Assembly: GCF_000379525.1 (NCBI RefSeq)
Contig: NZ_KB902509.1
Coordinates: 70,814-120,465 of the forward strand
Length of the DNA stretch: 49,652 nucleotides
Direction of reading: 5' to 3'
Origin: Lamprocystis purpurea DSM 4197
Lineage (GTDB): Bacteria > Pseudomonadota > Gammaproteobacteria > Chromatiales > Chromatiaceae
The notes under the pieces were generated by a model. That model was not told the DNA's origin, did not search any database, and was given only the letters and a program-made list of their open reading frames with translations. Shown in pieces: positions 28,520 through 36,690 of this stretch; position 1 is the first letter of the stretch, and each line of letters begins with the position of its first letter. A program made the translations under genes and the position numbers.

Positions 28520-29315
28520 CCGCCGCGCCGGATGTCAAGACGATGGTGCGCACATCCAGCAGCGGATACTCCCCACCGTCGGTATAGAACATGCGTTGTC
28601 CCTGACCGAAATAGGTCTCGCCGGGTTGTTCCAGCCAGGCGGTCTTGCGGCCCAGGCGCAGCTCCGGGTCCGGCGAGGCCTCCGAGCCGGGGTAGCGCGT
28701 CGGGATCAGACCCACGGATTCGCCGCCGTTGGCCCAGGTAAAGTAGGCCGGGGTCCAGACCAGATCGCGCAGGTCTTCCGGTTTTTCGACACGGATCGTG
28801 TGGATCCGTTGGAAAGGAATCCAGTAATAGCGTCCGTTGACGATGGCCTCCAGCACCGGTCCCAGACGGGCGTCGCCGTCCATGATCCACTCGAAGGGTA
28901 CGCCGTCGATCGCTCCCGGTGTGCCCGGTGCGTCCGCCAGGGCACGTTCACGCACCTCTCTTGCCTGTTCGCCGGCGCCCTGCGCGTCCAGGCGCTGGGC
29001 TTCGATGAGGAGCGCGAACCAGGGATCCGGTTGGCCGAAGACCAGGGGTGAGCGCCGTCCGGCGAAAATTTCGCCGCGCAGCACCTCACAGTGCAGGGCT
29101 TCACGGTAGGTCTGGACCATGGCCAGGTTCGCGGCATCCAGTTCGCCGGCGACATTGAGCTGATTCAGCGCCCGCTCCCACTGTCCCGTGAGCGCCAGGA
29201 GTTGGAAGAGGAAGACGCGATAGCGCGCGTTTGCAGGTTCTTTGCGCACCTGCTCCTGAAGCTGACGCAAGGACGCGTCCGGGTCGCCCTCGCGCCACCG
29301 GTCTTCGGCTAGCAT
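28479..29315 (-). CDS. tagJ: T6SS accessory protein TagJ (ImpE family)
   Basis: This is a 278-residue ImpE-type protein: a helical TPR-like N-terminal half (SLRQLQEQVRKEPANARYRVFLFQLLALTGQWERALNQL) and a C-terminal half with GRYYWIPFQRIHTIRVEKPEDLRDLVWTPA. TagJ binds the TssB N-terminus and modulates ClpV-driven sheath disassembly in HSI-I-type systems. ATG 29315 was chosen as the family start; twelve codons upstream are open but have no ribosome site. Confidence 0.93.
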   Translation of the reverse strand: MLAEDRWREGDPDASLRQLQEQVRKEPANARYRVFLFQLLALTGQWERALNQLNVAGELDAANLAMVQTYREALHCEVLRGEIFAGRRSPLVFGQPDPWFALLIEAQRLDAQGAGEQAREVRERALADAPGTPGAIDGVPFEWIMDGDARLGPVLEAIVNGRYYWIPFQRIHTIRVEKPEDLRDLVWTPAYFTWANGGESVGLIPTRYPGSEASPDPELRLGRKTAWLEQPGETYFGQGQRMFYTDGGEYPLLDVRTIVLTSGAADADGVADADSTLG

Positions 29316-29423
29316 ACTGTTCTCTCCAGGCAGGTGCGGGGGCCAACCCATGACCCTGCGCGTTCGCGGAACCCCGCGAACGGCGGCACGGATCGGTACA
29401 CTGGGGCAGGCCGTGCCCCGCGG

Positions 29424-29909
29424 CTACTTCTTGAGGTTCTTCGCGATGTCCCAGCCGTACTTGATCGCGGCTTCCGCGGTGCCGTCCTGCTTCTGCGGTG
29501 TGTAGTCCACATCGACTTCGGCGAAGTTGAGGCTGATGTTCTCGGTCAGCAGATCCTGACCACCCGAGCCGCCCGTGCTGTAGGAGGTCACGATCACCTC
29601 GGTCATCTTGATCAACAGGTACTCCACGGGGCTGTCGCCGCCGGCCTTGCGTACGGTCAGCAGGCCCTCTTTGAACTGTTTCCCGCTTGAACAGTACATC
29701 ATCAGAACCGGTGATGACTTGTCGATATATTTGGTGATCGACAGGTCCTGAATCGAGACCTTGCCGGCACCACCACCGCCGCCAACGTGCATCGAGCCGG
29801 ACTGGCTCATGCCCCAGGACCAGGCAAGAACATCGATTTCTTCCGAGTGCTTGGAGTCTTGGGACTCGCCCTTGACGCCTTCGAGCTTGAGAAACATGTC
29901 GACAGCCAT
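29424..29909 (-). CDS. hcp: T6SS tube protein Hcp (TssD)
   Basis: This 161-residue protein forms hexameric rings that stack into the inner tube and also carries effectors. The sequence is strikingly close, from memory, to P. aeruginosa Hcp1: MAVDMFLKLEGVKGES, EEIDVLAWSWGMSQSGSMH, a run of five glycines, then GAGKVSIQDLSITKYIDKSS and STGGSGGQDLLTENISLNFA. Spaces of about 108 bases on both sides may allow separate control of this highly expressed gene. Confidence 0.97.
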   Translation of the reverse strand: MAVDMFLKLEGVKGESQDSKHSEEIDVLAWSWGMSQSGSMHVGGGGGAGKVSIQDLSITKYIDKSSPVLMMYCSSGKQFKEGLLTVRKAGGDSPVEYLLIKMTEVIVTSYSTGGSGGQDLLTENISLNFAEVDVDYTPQKQDGTAEAAIKYGWDIAKNLKK

Positions 29910-30017
29910 CTGTTCGCTCCTCTATCAGTTGCTTGATCGAACCGCGCACCCGCATGTCGCGGGTCCACCAACCGCCGAGCCGTCATCGCATCGTCCGAGC
30001 CGATGACGGTATTTTGC

Positions 30018-31520
30018 CTAACCGCCCTTCGCCGACGGCAGCTTGGAGACCAACCGCAGCGAAACGGTCAGGCCTTCGAGCTGGTAGTGCGGGCGCAGGA
30101 AGAACTTGGACGTGTAGTAACCTGGGTTTCCTTCCACTTCTTCGACCACGACCTCGGCCGCTGCCAGCGGACATTTGGCCTTGGTGTTTTCGCTCGAATG
30201 TGCCGGATCGCCATCCACATATTTGAGGATCCAGCTGTTGAGCCACCGCTGCATGTCCTCGCGTTCCTTGAAGGACCCGACCTTGTCCCGCACGATGCAC
30301 TTGAGATAGTGCGCAAAACGGCAGGTCGCGAACAGATAGGGAAGACGGGCCGCGAGGTTGGCATTGGCGGTGGCGTCCGGGTCGTCGTACTCGAAGGGCT
30401 TCTGCAGGGACTGCGCGCCGATGAAGGCGGCGAAGTCGGTGTTTTTCTTGTGCACGAGCGGCATGAAACCGTTCTTCGCCAGTTCGGCCTCGCGTCGATC
30501 GCTGATGGCGATCTCGGTCGGGCATTTCATATCGACACCGCCGTCATCCGTGGGGAACGTATGGCTGGGCAGCCCTTCCACCGCACCGCCGGACTCGATG
30601 CCGCGGATGCGCGAGCACCAACCGTATAGCTTGAAGGAGCGGTTGATGTTGACCGCCATGGCGTAGGCCGAATTTGCCCAAGTATACTTGCCGTGCTGTG
30701 CCCCCGCGGTGTCTTCCTCAAAGTCGAATTCATCCACCGGATTGGTCTTGGCCCCGTAGGGCAGGCGGGACAAAAAGCGCGGCATGGTCAAACCGATGTA
30801 GCGCGCATCGTCGGATTCGCGCAACGAGCGCCAGGCCGCGTAGTCCGGCGTCTGGAAGATCTTGGTCAGGTCGCGCGGATTGGCCAACTCCTGCCAACTG
30901 TCCATTTGCATGACAGTGGGCGAAGCGGCGGAGATGAAGGGGGCATGGATCGCCGCGGAGACCTTGGCGAGTTCCCCGAGCAGTTCCACATCGGGCGGGC
31001 TTTGGTCGAAATAGTAGTCGCCGACCAGACAGCCGAAGGGCTCGCCGCCGAACTGGCCATATTCCTCTTCATAGAGCTTCTTGAAGAGCGGGCTTTGATC
31101 CCAGGCGGTGCCTTTGAATTTCTTCAGGGTCTTGTGCACCTCCTGCTTGGAGATGTTCATGACCCGAATCTTCAACATCTCGTCCGTTTCGGTGTTATTG
31201 ATGAGATAGTGCAGGCCGCGCCAGCTTCCCTCGAGTCGCTGGAAATCGGCATGGTGCAGAATCAGGTTGACCTGCTCGGTGAGCTTCTGGTCGATCGCCG
31301 CAATCATCGATTCAATGGTGCGAACCGCATCGTCTGAAATGAGCGTGGTCTGAGCCAGCGCCTGGGAGGCGAGGGTGGCGACCGCGCCTTCGACGGCTTC
31401 GCGGGCGCGGTCGGTGCGGGGTTTGAATTCCTGATTGAGCAGCGAGGCGAAGCTGTCGACCTCGATGGTGCCGGTCTGGCCTTGCGCGCCGCCCGCGGTT
31501 TGGGTGTCGGTCTCAGCCAT
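30018..31520 (-). CDS. tssC: T6SS sheath large subunit TssC
   Basis: This 500-residue protein matches TssC/VipB: DSFASLLNQEFKPR near residue 27, the LEGSWRGLHYLINNTETDEMLKIRVMNISKQE block, the conserved GCLVGDYYFDQSPPDVELLGELAKV segment and the C-terminal YYTSKFFLRPHYQLEGLTVSLRLVSKLP. It forms the contractile sheath with TssB. ATG 31520 is four bases after the tssB stop, so the pair is tightly coupled. Confidence 0.97.
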   Translation of the reverse strand: MAETDTQTAGGAQGQTGTIEVDSFASLLNQEFKPRTDRAREAVEGAVATLASQALAQTTLISDDAVRTIESMIAAIDQKLTEQVNLILHHADFQRLEGSWRGLHYLINNTETDEMLKIRVMNISKQEVHKTLKKFKGTAWDQSPLFKKLYEEEYGQFGGEPFGCLVGDYYFDQSPPDVELLGELAKVSAAIHAPFISAASPTVMQMDSWQELANPRDLTKIFQTPDYAAWRSLRESDDARYIGLTMPRFLSRLPYGAKTNPVDEFDFEEDTAGAQHGKYTWANSAYAMAVNINRSFKLYGWCSRIRGIESGGAVEGLPSHTFPTDDGGVDMKCPTEIAISDRREAELAKNGFMPLVHKKNTDFAAFIGAQSLQKPFEYDDPDATANANLAARLPYLFATCRFAHYLKCIVRDKVGSFKEREDMQRWLNSWILKYVDGDPAHSSENTKAKCPLAAAEVVVEEVEGNPGYYTSKFFLRPHYQLEGLTVSLRLVSKLPSAKGG

Positions 31521-31524
31521 CGGG

Positions 31525-32064
31525 TCAACCCTCCGCCGTCGGCGGTGCGGATGCTGCGTCGCCGGCATCGGTCGGTTTGGGTGCGGCCGCCAGGGCCTGC
31601 AGCAAGGTCGGATCTTTCAGCACCTTGGCGATCAGTTCTTCGGCGCCGCTCTTGCCGTCCATATAGGTCAGCAGATTGGATAACTGACCGCGTGCCTGGA
31701 GGAGTTTGTTCAGTGAATCGACCTTGCGCGCCACCGCTGCCGGGGCGAAGTCCTCCATCGATTCGAAGGTCAGCTCCACGTTGAGATTGCCCTCGCCGGT
31801 CAGGGTATTTGGTACCTGGAAGGCGACGCGCGGCTTCATCGACTTGAGTCGCTCATCGAAGTTGTCGACATCGATCTCGAGCATCTTGCGATCCGCAACC
31901 GGCGGCAGGGCCTCCGCGGGTTTGCCTGACAGGTCAGCCAGGACGCCCATCACAAAGGGGAGTTGGACCTTCTTCTCGGCTCCGTAGAGTTCGACATCGT
32001 ACTCGATCTGCACCCGCGGAGCGCGATTGCGGGCGATGAACTTTTGACTGCTCTCTTTCGCCAC
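31525..32064 (-). CDS. tssB: T6SS sheath small subunit TssB
   Basis: This 179-residue protein matches TssB/VipA: SSQKFIARNRAPRVQIEYDVELYGAEKKVQLPFVMGVLADLSG, then MLEIDVDNFDERLKSMKPR, and the C-terminal helices with LLTYMDGKSGAEELIAKVL. It pairs with TssC in the sheath. The alanine/proline-rich tail (APKPTDAGDAASAPPTAEG) is not conserved. Confidence 0.96.
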   Translation of the reverse strand: MAKESSQKFIARNRAPRVQIEYDVELYGAEKKVQLPFVMGVLADLSGKPAEALPPVADRKMLEIDVDNFDERLKSMKPRVAFQVPNTLTGEGNLNVELTFESMEDFAPAAVARKVDSLNKLLQARGQLSNLLTYMDGKSGAEELIAKVLKDPTLLQALAAAPKPTDAGDAASAPPTAEG

Positions 32065-32134
32065 TGGGCTTCTCCTCTAAAGGTCGTCTAAAGGGGCGTG
32101 GTCACCGCGCGGGCAACCCGGTTTGTCGCGCTGG

Positions 32135-33178
32135 TTATGGCTTATCGGCGATCCCGCATACCTTCTCGATCTGCGGCAGAGCATCGGGAGCGAGATCACG
32201 TAAAATGTCCACGAAATTCCCGGTCGCCAGTCGCCGCGCCCGCTTGAGCAACAACGGCACCGGACTCGACGGCTCGCAACGTGAATAGTAGTCGCAAATG
32301 AGGTCGAGTGTGCGCACGACATCGTCGCGGTTGCCGATCTGCCCCGGGGCGCGCGCTGCCGGTGCCGCTGTGCCTGAGGCGGTCGGATCCTCGGGATTGA
32401 TCGGCGCCGGTGCCGCCGCCTCCGCGTCCGGCTGGCGAGGTGCCAAATGGGTTTGAAGAACGGCATGGATCTGCGTCAGCAGACCGGCGAGCGGCGTTAG
32501 ATCGGGAGTTTGCGAGGCGTCGACCTGTGCGGCCAGATCCTGGTTCAAAGCGCGCAACGTCGCACGGGCGGCGTCGGCGGCCGCGGTCACCGCGGCCAAT
32601 TCGGCGAGGTCACATTCCTGAAAAGCGCCGTCGATCGCGGTCCGGTCCAGCGGTTTGGTATTGGGACGGGCCTTGACGCGACCCTCCGCTACCTCAATGT
32701 CCCGCCAGGCGATCGGGCCGAATACGCGTGAGCGAATCAGGGGCGCAGCGCGTAGCTGGGACAGCAGGGTGTCCGGGTGGGCGAGATCCGCCACCACGTT
32801 CATCCGTTCCATCGGGTCATTATTGTCGCCGGCATCCAGTGCAGGGTAGAGATCCGCCCAGAAGCGGTCGACCAGTCCCCGCATGAGTTCAAGCCCGGCG
32901 TTCAGCCCCGGCAACCCGTCCTTCTCAAGCAAGCCGCGGGTGATCAGTACGGCAACCCGCAGGTTCTTTGAGCGCAGCATCAGGGCCTTACCCAAGGCCA
33001 GGACCTGCCGCCAGTCCGGCTCGCCGGCCGGCACCAGGGTGCCGCCCATCTGCTGCTCGGGAGTCCCGGTCGCCGCCTCGGTGAGGGCGCGAAAATCCGG
33101 ATCGTATTCCAGGTCTTCCCCCGCGGGTTGGGCCGCGGAGACCGCTCCAAGCAACGACTCGATGTCAATAGTGCTCAT
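32135..33178 (-). CDS. tssA: T6SS protein TssA (ImpA N-terminal domain)
   Basis: This 347-residue protein has the ImpA N-terminal domain (IESLLGAVSAAQPAGEDLEYDPDF, then VLALGKALMLRSKNLRVAVLITRGLLEKDGLPGL and GLVDRFWADLYPALD) and a short C-terminal helical domain ending PLLLKRARRLATGNFVDILRDLAPDALPQIEKV. It organises tail assembly. The short form with this C-terminus is that of HSI-I TssA1. It is the first gene of the nine-gene operon. Upstream, TACACT at 33252-33257 (minus strand) resembles a -10 box, but I see no matching -35. Confidence 0.94.
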   Translation of the reverse strand: MSTIDIESLLGAVSAAQPAGEDLEYDPDFRALTEAATGTPEQQMGGTLVPAGEPDWRQVLALGKALMLRSKNLRVAVLITRGLLEKDGLPGLNAGLELMRGLVDRFWADLYPALDAGDNNDPMERMNVVADLAHPDTLLSQLRAAPLIRSRVFGPIAWRDIEVAEGRVKARPNTKPLDRTAIDGAFQECDLAELAAVTAAADAARATLRALNQDLAAQVDASQTPDLTPLAGLLTQIHAVLQTHLAPRQPDAEAAAPAPINPEDPTASGTAAPAARAPGQIGNRDDVVRTLDLICDYYSRCEPSSPVPLLLKRARRLATGNFVDILRDLAPDALPQIEKVCGIADKP

Positions 33179-33334
33179 GTTCGGTATAGATGACCCCATT
33201 ACCGGTGCGGTAGTCGTAACATGACGCACCTGCCGTGTGTAATGCCGCTAAAGTGTAGCCGCAGTGACGCGGTTGTGCGTCCCCTGATGGCTGAACTGAT
33301 GCGCCGACTGTGACGTGTCGCTCATAGGGGTCAG

Positions 33335-33411
33335 GTATAGCATTCGGACGTGATAACCGGACGTAGGAGCGGGTTTCAAACCCGCCCCTACACCAAGGGT
33401 TTGTCTGGATA
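33335..33411. repeat. TAGGGGCGGGTTT palindromic repeat, copy 2
   Basis: The palindromic core is at 33364-33390 (TAGGAGCGGGTTT facing AAACCCGCCCCTA; one mismatch). The flanks ATTCGGACGTGATAACCGGA and GGGTTTGTCTGGATAT match those of copy 1 at 17785-17878. Confidence 0.85.
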
Positions 33412-33487
33412 TAGCCTTCGGACGTGATAACCGGACGTAGGGGCGGGTTTCAAACCCGCCCCTACACGAAGGTCTGTCTGGATATCA
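33412..33487. repeat. TAGGGGCGGGTTT palindromic repeat, copy 3
   Basis: The core 33438-33464 is a perfect 13-bp-arm palindrome around a single C. The flanks CTTCGGACGTGATAACCGGA and GTCTGTCTGGATATCAGGT match copy 1. It directly abuts copy 2 in the same orientation, forming a tandem pair. Confidence 0.85.
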
Positions 33488-33778
33488 GGTGCGAACGCTA
33501 CATCAGGTACTAAGGCTATACAGTGCCATCGACTGGGATAGTACGCTCCGATCCGGTGACGTTCAATCGCTCGGACGCGTAGGAAACCGCCTTGCCGACC
33601 TGTAGGAAGCGGCTTACCATCGCCGTCATGGTGTCCCGTGGCGTGCCGATCCTTGTCCTCGATAAGGCGATTTCCGTCAATCGCCTGAGGCCGCGCTGGG
33701 TCGTCCGCCGCGCTGATGCCGGGGTGGCCGGGGTTATGATCAATGCCCCCCAGGAACCAGACATCGCACCAGGCTCCC

Positions 33779-35161
33779 GTGACCAACAAGCAACAACTTG
33801 CCCGTGACCGCCTGGCCGGAGTGCTCGGACGCCAGGCGGCGGTCAGGGCCGCGGACCTGGCGCAGGCGCTGGGTGTCAGCGTGCCCACGCTGCACCGGCT
33901 GCTGCAAGAACGCGCCGAGCCGATTCTGGTTGCGGGTAAGGCGCGCCGGACCCGTTATGCCCTGCGGCGCGCCGTGCGCGGGGACCCAGGTGAGTACCCG
34001 CTCTATGCCGTCGATAGGTCGGGACTTGCGGTGCGGGTGGCCCGTCTGACAGCGGTTGCCCCGGCGGGGTGTTGGATGTCACTGGACGGGACGGACTGGC
34101 CGTTGGTCGACGAGGCGCGCGCGGGTTGGTGGGAGGGGCTGCCCTACCCGTTGTACGACATGCGCCCGCAGGGCTACCTGGGCCGTCAATTGGCGCGCGC
34201 GGTGCATCGCGCGTTGGCCGTGCCCGACAACCCCAACCATTGGAGCGATGACGACATCCTGTTCGCACTGAGCCGCATCGGGTCGGAGATGAGCGGCAAC
34301 CTGATACTGGGCGATGGCGCCTGCGAACGCTGGCAACAGGAGGGTCTGTTCGAGACCGAGCCCTTGTCCGAGCATGGGACGGCGGCCGCCTATGTGCAGT
34401 TGGCTGCGCAGGCCGTGGCCGCAGGGGTCCCGGGATCGAGCGCGGCCGGCGAGTTTCCCAAGTTTCCGGCCCGGCGCGAGCTGGCGGGCCGCCCGACGCC
34501 GCATGTCCTGGTCAAGTTCTCCGGCGCGGATGATTCGCCGGCGGTCCGGCGCTGGTCGGACCTGCTGGTATGCGAGCACTTGGCCTTGGAGTGCGCGCGT
34601 ACCCTGCCGCAGGTCGAGAGCGCCTATAGCCGCATTCTGATCCAAGGCGGTCGGACCTTTCTCGAAGTGGAACGATTCGACCGGCACGGCCCCCGGGGGC
34701 GCAGCCCGCTGTGCAGTCTGGAGACACTCAATGCCGCACTGCTCGGGATGGGCACCCAGGACTGGGCCCGCCTGGCCGACGGCCTGGCGGCGGCGAACCT
34801 GCTGGGGCCGGAGGATGTCGAGCGCATCCACCATCTGTGGTGGTTCGGGCGGCTGATCGCCAATACCGATATGCATCTGGGCAATCTCAGCTTCCGGCCG
34901 TCGCGCGGGCGCCTGAATCCGGCGCCCGTTTATGACATGTTGCCGATGTGTTATGCCCCGCTGCCGGGCGGGGAACTCCCCGTGCCCGAGTGGACAGCGC
35001 CGCTGCCGTTGCCTGGCCATCGGGACCATTGGCTGGTCGCCTGCCGGGCGGCGGTGCGCTTTTGGGATCAGGTCGCCGCGGATATGCGCATCGGGGCCGC
35101 CGTGCGCGGCTTGGGGCTTGCGCATGGTCAAGGGTTGCGTGAGTTGGCGGAGCGGGTCTAG
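33779..35161 (+). CDS. HipA-like kinase of the YjjJ type
   Basis: The protein has 460 residues from GTG 33779. An N-terminal winged helix (about 1-60: VRAADLAQALGVSVPTLHRLL) is fused to a HipA-type Ser/Thr kinase. The kinase part shows GYLGRQLARAV, then HVLVKFSG (ATP-binding lysine region), the catalytic loop IANTDMHLGNLSF and the metal-binding PVYDMLPM. E. coli YjjJ has the same fused layout, and such proteins act without a separate HipB because the DNA-binding part is built in. HipA kinases phosphorylate translation-linked targets; the substrate here is unknown. An ATG twelve codons upstream (33743) is the alternative start. There is no antitoxin gene beside it. Confidence 0.88.
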   Translation: MTNKQQLARDRLAGVLGRQAAVRAADLAQALGVSVPTLHRLLQERAEPILVAGKARRTRYALRRAVRGDPGEYPLYAVDRSGLAVRVARLTAVAPAGCWMSLDGTDWPLVDEARAGWWEGLPYPLYDMRPQGYLGRQLARAVHRALAVPDNPNHWSDDDILFALSRIGSEMSGNLILGDGACERWQQEGLFETEPLSEHGTAAAYVQLAAQAVAAGVPGSSAAGEFPKFPARRELAGRPTPHVLVKFSGADDSPAVRRWSDLLVCEHLALECARTLPQVESAYSRILIQGGRTFLEVERFDRHGPRGRSPLCSLETLNAALLGMGTQDWARLADGLAAANLLGPEDVERIHHLWWFGRLIANTDMHLGNLSFRPSRGRLNPAPVYDMLPMCYAPLPGGELPVPEWTAPLPLPGHRDHWLVACRAAVRFWDQVAADMRIGAAVRGLGLAHGQGLRELAERV

Positions 35162-35212
35162 CCGATTTCAGTCACCTCCTGTCCGGCCTCGCCCGCCTTC
35201 CGCGGCGCACCT

Positions 35213-35620
35213 TCAGTCGGTGTTGACGCTGACCATCCAGGAGACGCCGAACCGATCGGCGACCATGCCGAAACAGGGGGACCAGAAGGTCTTGGCCAGG
35301 GGCATCTGAACCTGCCCGCCATCCGACAACGCGTTGAATATCCGCTCTGCTTCGGCCGCGTCGGTGAACGCGAGCGAGAGTGAAAAACCTTGGAAAGCGG
35401 CTGGCCCGGTGCAGGCGCCATCGGAGGCCATCAGCCTGGCGCTGCCGATGCGAAAGTTGGCGTGCATCACGTTCTTCTCGGTCCCGGGCGAGCACATCTC
35501 GGGTTCTGGGCTTTCCTCGTACCGCAGGAGCATCGTCACCTCGGCACCGAGCGTCTGGCCGTAGAACGCGAGCGCCTCCTCGCAACGGCCCTCGAAGAAC
35601 AAATAGGGTTCGACGTTCAT
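35213..35620 (-). CDS. PhnB/YjdN-like VOC family protein
   Basis: This 135-residue glyoxalase-fold protein of the PhnB type starts MNVEPYLFFEGRCEEALAFY and ends in the family phrase FWSPCFGMVADRFGVSWMVS. Residues in between (VMHANFRIGSARLMASD) fit the first beta-alpha-beta-beta-beta unit. These proteins form dimers; no confirmed reaction is known for E. coli YjdN. The gene is isolated and is followed on the same strand by no partner. Confidence 0.9.
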   Translation of the reverse strand: MNVEPYLFFEGRCEEALAFYGQTLGAEVTMLLRYEESPEPEMCSPGTEKNVMHANFRIGSARLMASDGACTGPAAFQGFSLSLAFTDAAEAERIFNALSDGGQVQMPLAKTFWSPCFGMVADRFGVSWMVSVNTD

Positions 35621-35702
35621 ACTGATTTCCTCCGTCCGGATCGTTGGTGGTCTACTGCTGAATCATGCACGCGGTCTCGACGCACGGCAACTGTGTGGGC
35701 GT

Positions 35703-35795
35703 GTGGGAGCGGCCTCCGGCCGCGATGCGGTGCCGCGGCGAACCGCGATGTTCAGTATCCCGCGAAGCCTCATCGCGGCCGGAGGCCGCTCCCAC
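35703..35795. repeat. BIME-like paired REP palindrome
   Basis: Two 25-bp arms, 35703-35727 and 35771-35795, are perfect reverse complements and start GTGGGAGCGGCCTCCGGC. They are related to, but distinct from, the pair at 284-377 (CCTCCGG in place of CGTCCCG), so two REP subfamilies coexist. Confidence 0.82.
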
Positions 35796-35820
35796 GGTGC
35801 GGGCACAGGGGAACCGGGGG

Positions 35821-36606
35821 CTAAAGTCGGTTCTCCATGATCAGAAACCAGGGGCGTCGAGGCACCGGCTGTAAGCGGCCTTGGCCGTCCAGTTCGAGGG
35901 TCGTCCTGGATACTGAATTGCGGACGTTGCCGCCGATGACGTCCAGGGTCTGGCCGCTGCGGCTGACGGCCAGGTCACAATGCAGGTTGGCGCCCTCGAG
36001 CGCGCGCGCACTGGTGTAGCCGCCGATCGTCGCCGGGCGTGTGAAGCCCCGTGAGGCGCAGACCAGATCGCCCGGTCGGGGGCTGTAGTCCGCGATCCGC
36101 CGGGGAACGAACCAGCGGCCGGGAAAGTCGGCCTCGTCGATCATACTGGCCAGGTAGACCCAGTGCGCGGAATCGCGGCGGAACTGGGCTTCCGGGACAC
36201 CGGCGTTCTGCATGACAAAACTGAGAAAGGCGGCGGACCAGGGCTGTTTGCAATCCATCCCGTTCAACCCGCCTTTGCCGGCGGCACGCCAGTAAGCGGC
36301 GACCCGTTCGCTGCTGCTGGTATCGTCGTCCTCCCAGGTGCCGACATGCGGGATGCTCTCCTCGCTTCCCCGTAGCAACACGGTTTGACGATTGAAATAG
36401 TCCCACTCGCGGGTCGCGCGTGCGATGATCGATTGCCGCAGCGCCGGGTTGGCGCGCGGCGGTACGCCGATGCGGCGTCCGTTCCAGGTCCCGGCGTCAC
36501 CGCCGTCGGGCCGCTGGGGGGGGGCTCCGCAAGCAGCCAGGAGCAAACTGAAGACCAGGACCGCGGCCAGCTTGGGCCGGATCTGGGCGATGGTTGGGAT
36601 CGGCAC
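35821..36606 (-). CDS. DUF2272 lipoprotein
   Basis: This is a 261-residue exported protein. The N-terminal signal ends in the lipobox LLAACG (cysteine at about residue 26), so it is probably lipid-anchored. The DUF2272 domain covers about 50-255, with CKQPWSAAFLSFVMQNAG (candidate catalytic cysteine) and DSAHWVYLASM (histidine). This arrangement resembles NlpC/P60-like cysteine hydrolases, which would suggest action on cell-wall peptides; that is inference. The gene lies 84 bases downstream of a large secreted protein gene and is probably in one operon with it. Confidence 0.8.
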   Translation of the reverse strand: MPIPTIAQIRPKLAAVLVFSLLLAACGAPPQRPDGGDAGTWNGRRIGVPPRANPALRQSIIARATREWDYFNRQTVLLRGSEESIPHVGTWEDDDTSSSERVAAYWRAAGKGGLNGMDCKQPWSAAFLSFVMQNAGVPEAQFRRDSAHWVYLASMIDEADFPGRWFVPRRIADYSPRPGDLVCASRGFTRPATIGGYTSARALEGANLHCDLAVSRSGQTLDVIGGNVRNSVSRTTLELDGQGRLQPVPRRPWFLIMENRL

Positions 36607-36690
36607 GAGAAAACTCCTGTTGAGTAATGCCGAGACTTCGTGTGCGCTGAAGGACGCGGCAGGTGAAGCACCGGGCAGTGGCGGTGAACG

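Larger units (their letters stand above)
33179..33778. other. 600-bp region between tssA and the hipA-like gene
   Basis: This divergent space holds two copies of the palindromic repeat and otherwise only short overlapping frames. In HSI-I-type loci this is where fha and the membrane-complex genes diverge from tssA; here none of them is present. The tssA promoter should lie between 33179 and 33330. Confidence 0.55.

Noticed and set aside
33516-33764. Minus-strand frame upstream of the hipA-like gene as a HipB-type antitoxin
   Set aside because: The translation shows no helix-turn-helix, and YjjJ-type proteins have their own DNA-binding domain.
34079-35131. 350-codon frame opposite the HipA-like gene
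   Set aside because: Shadow of the kinase domain on the other strand.
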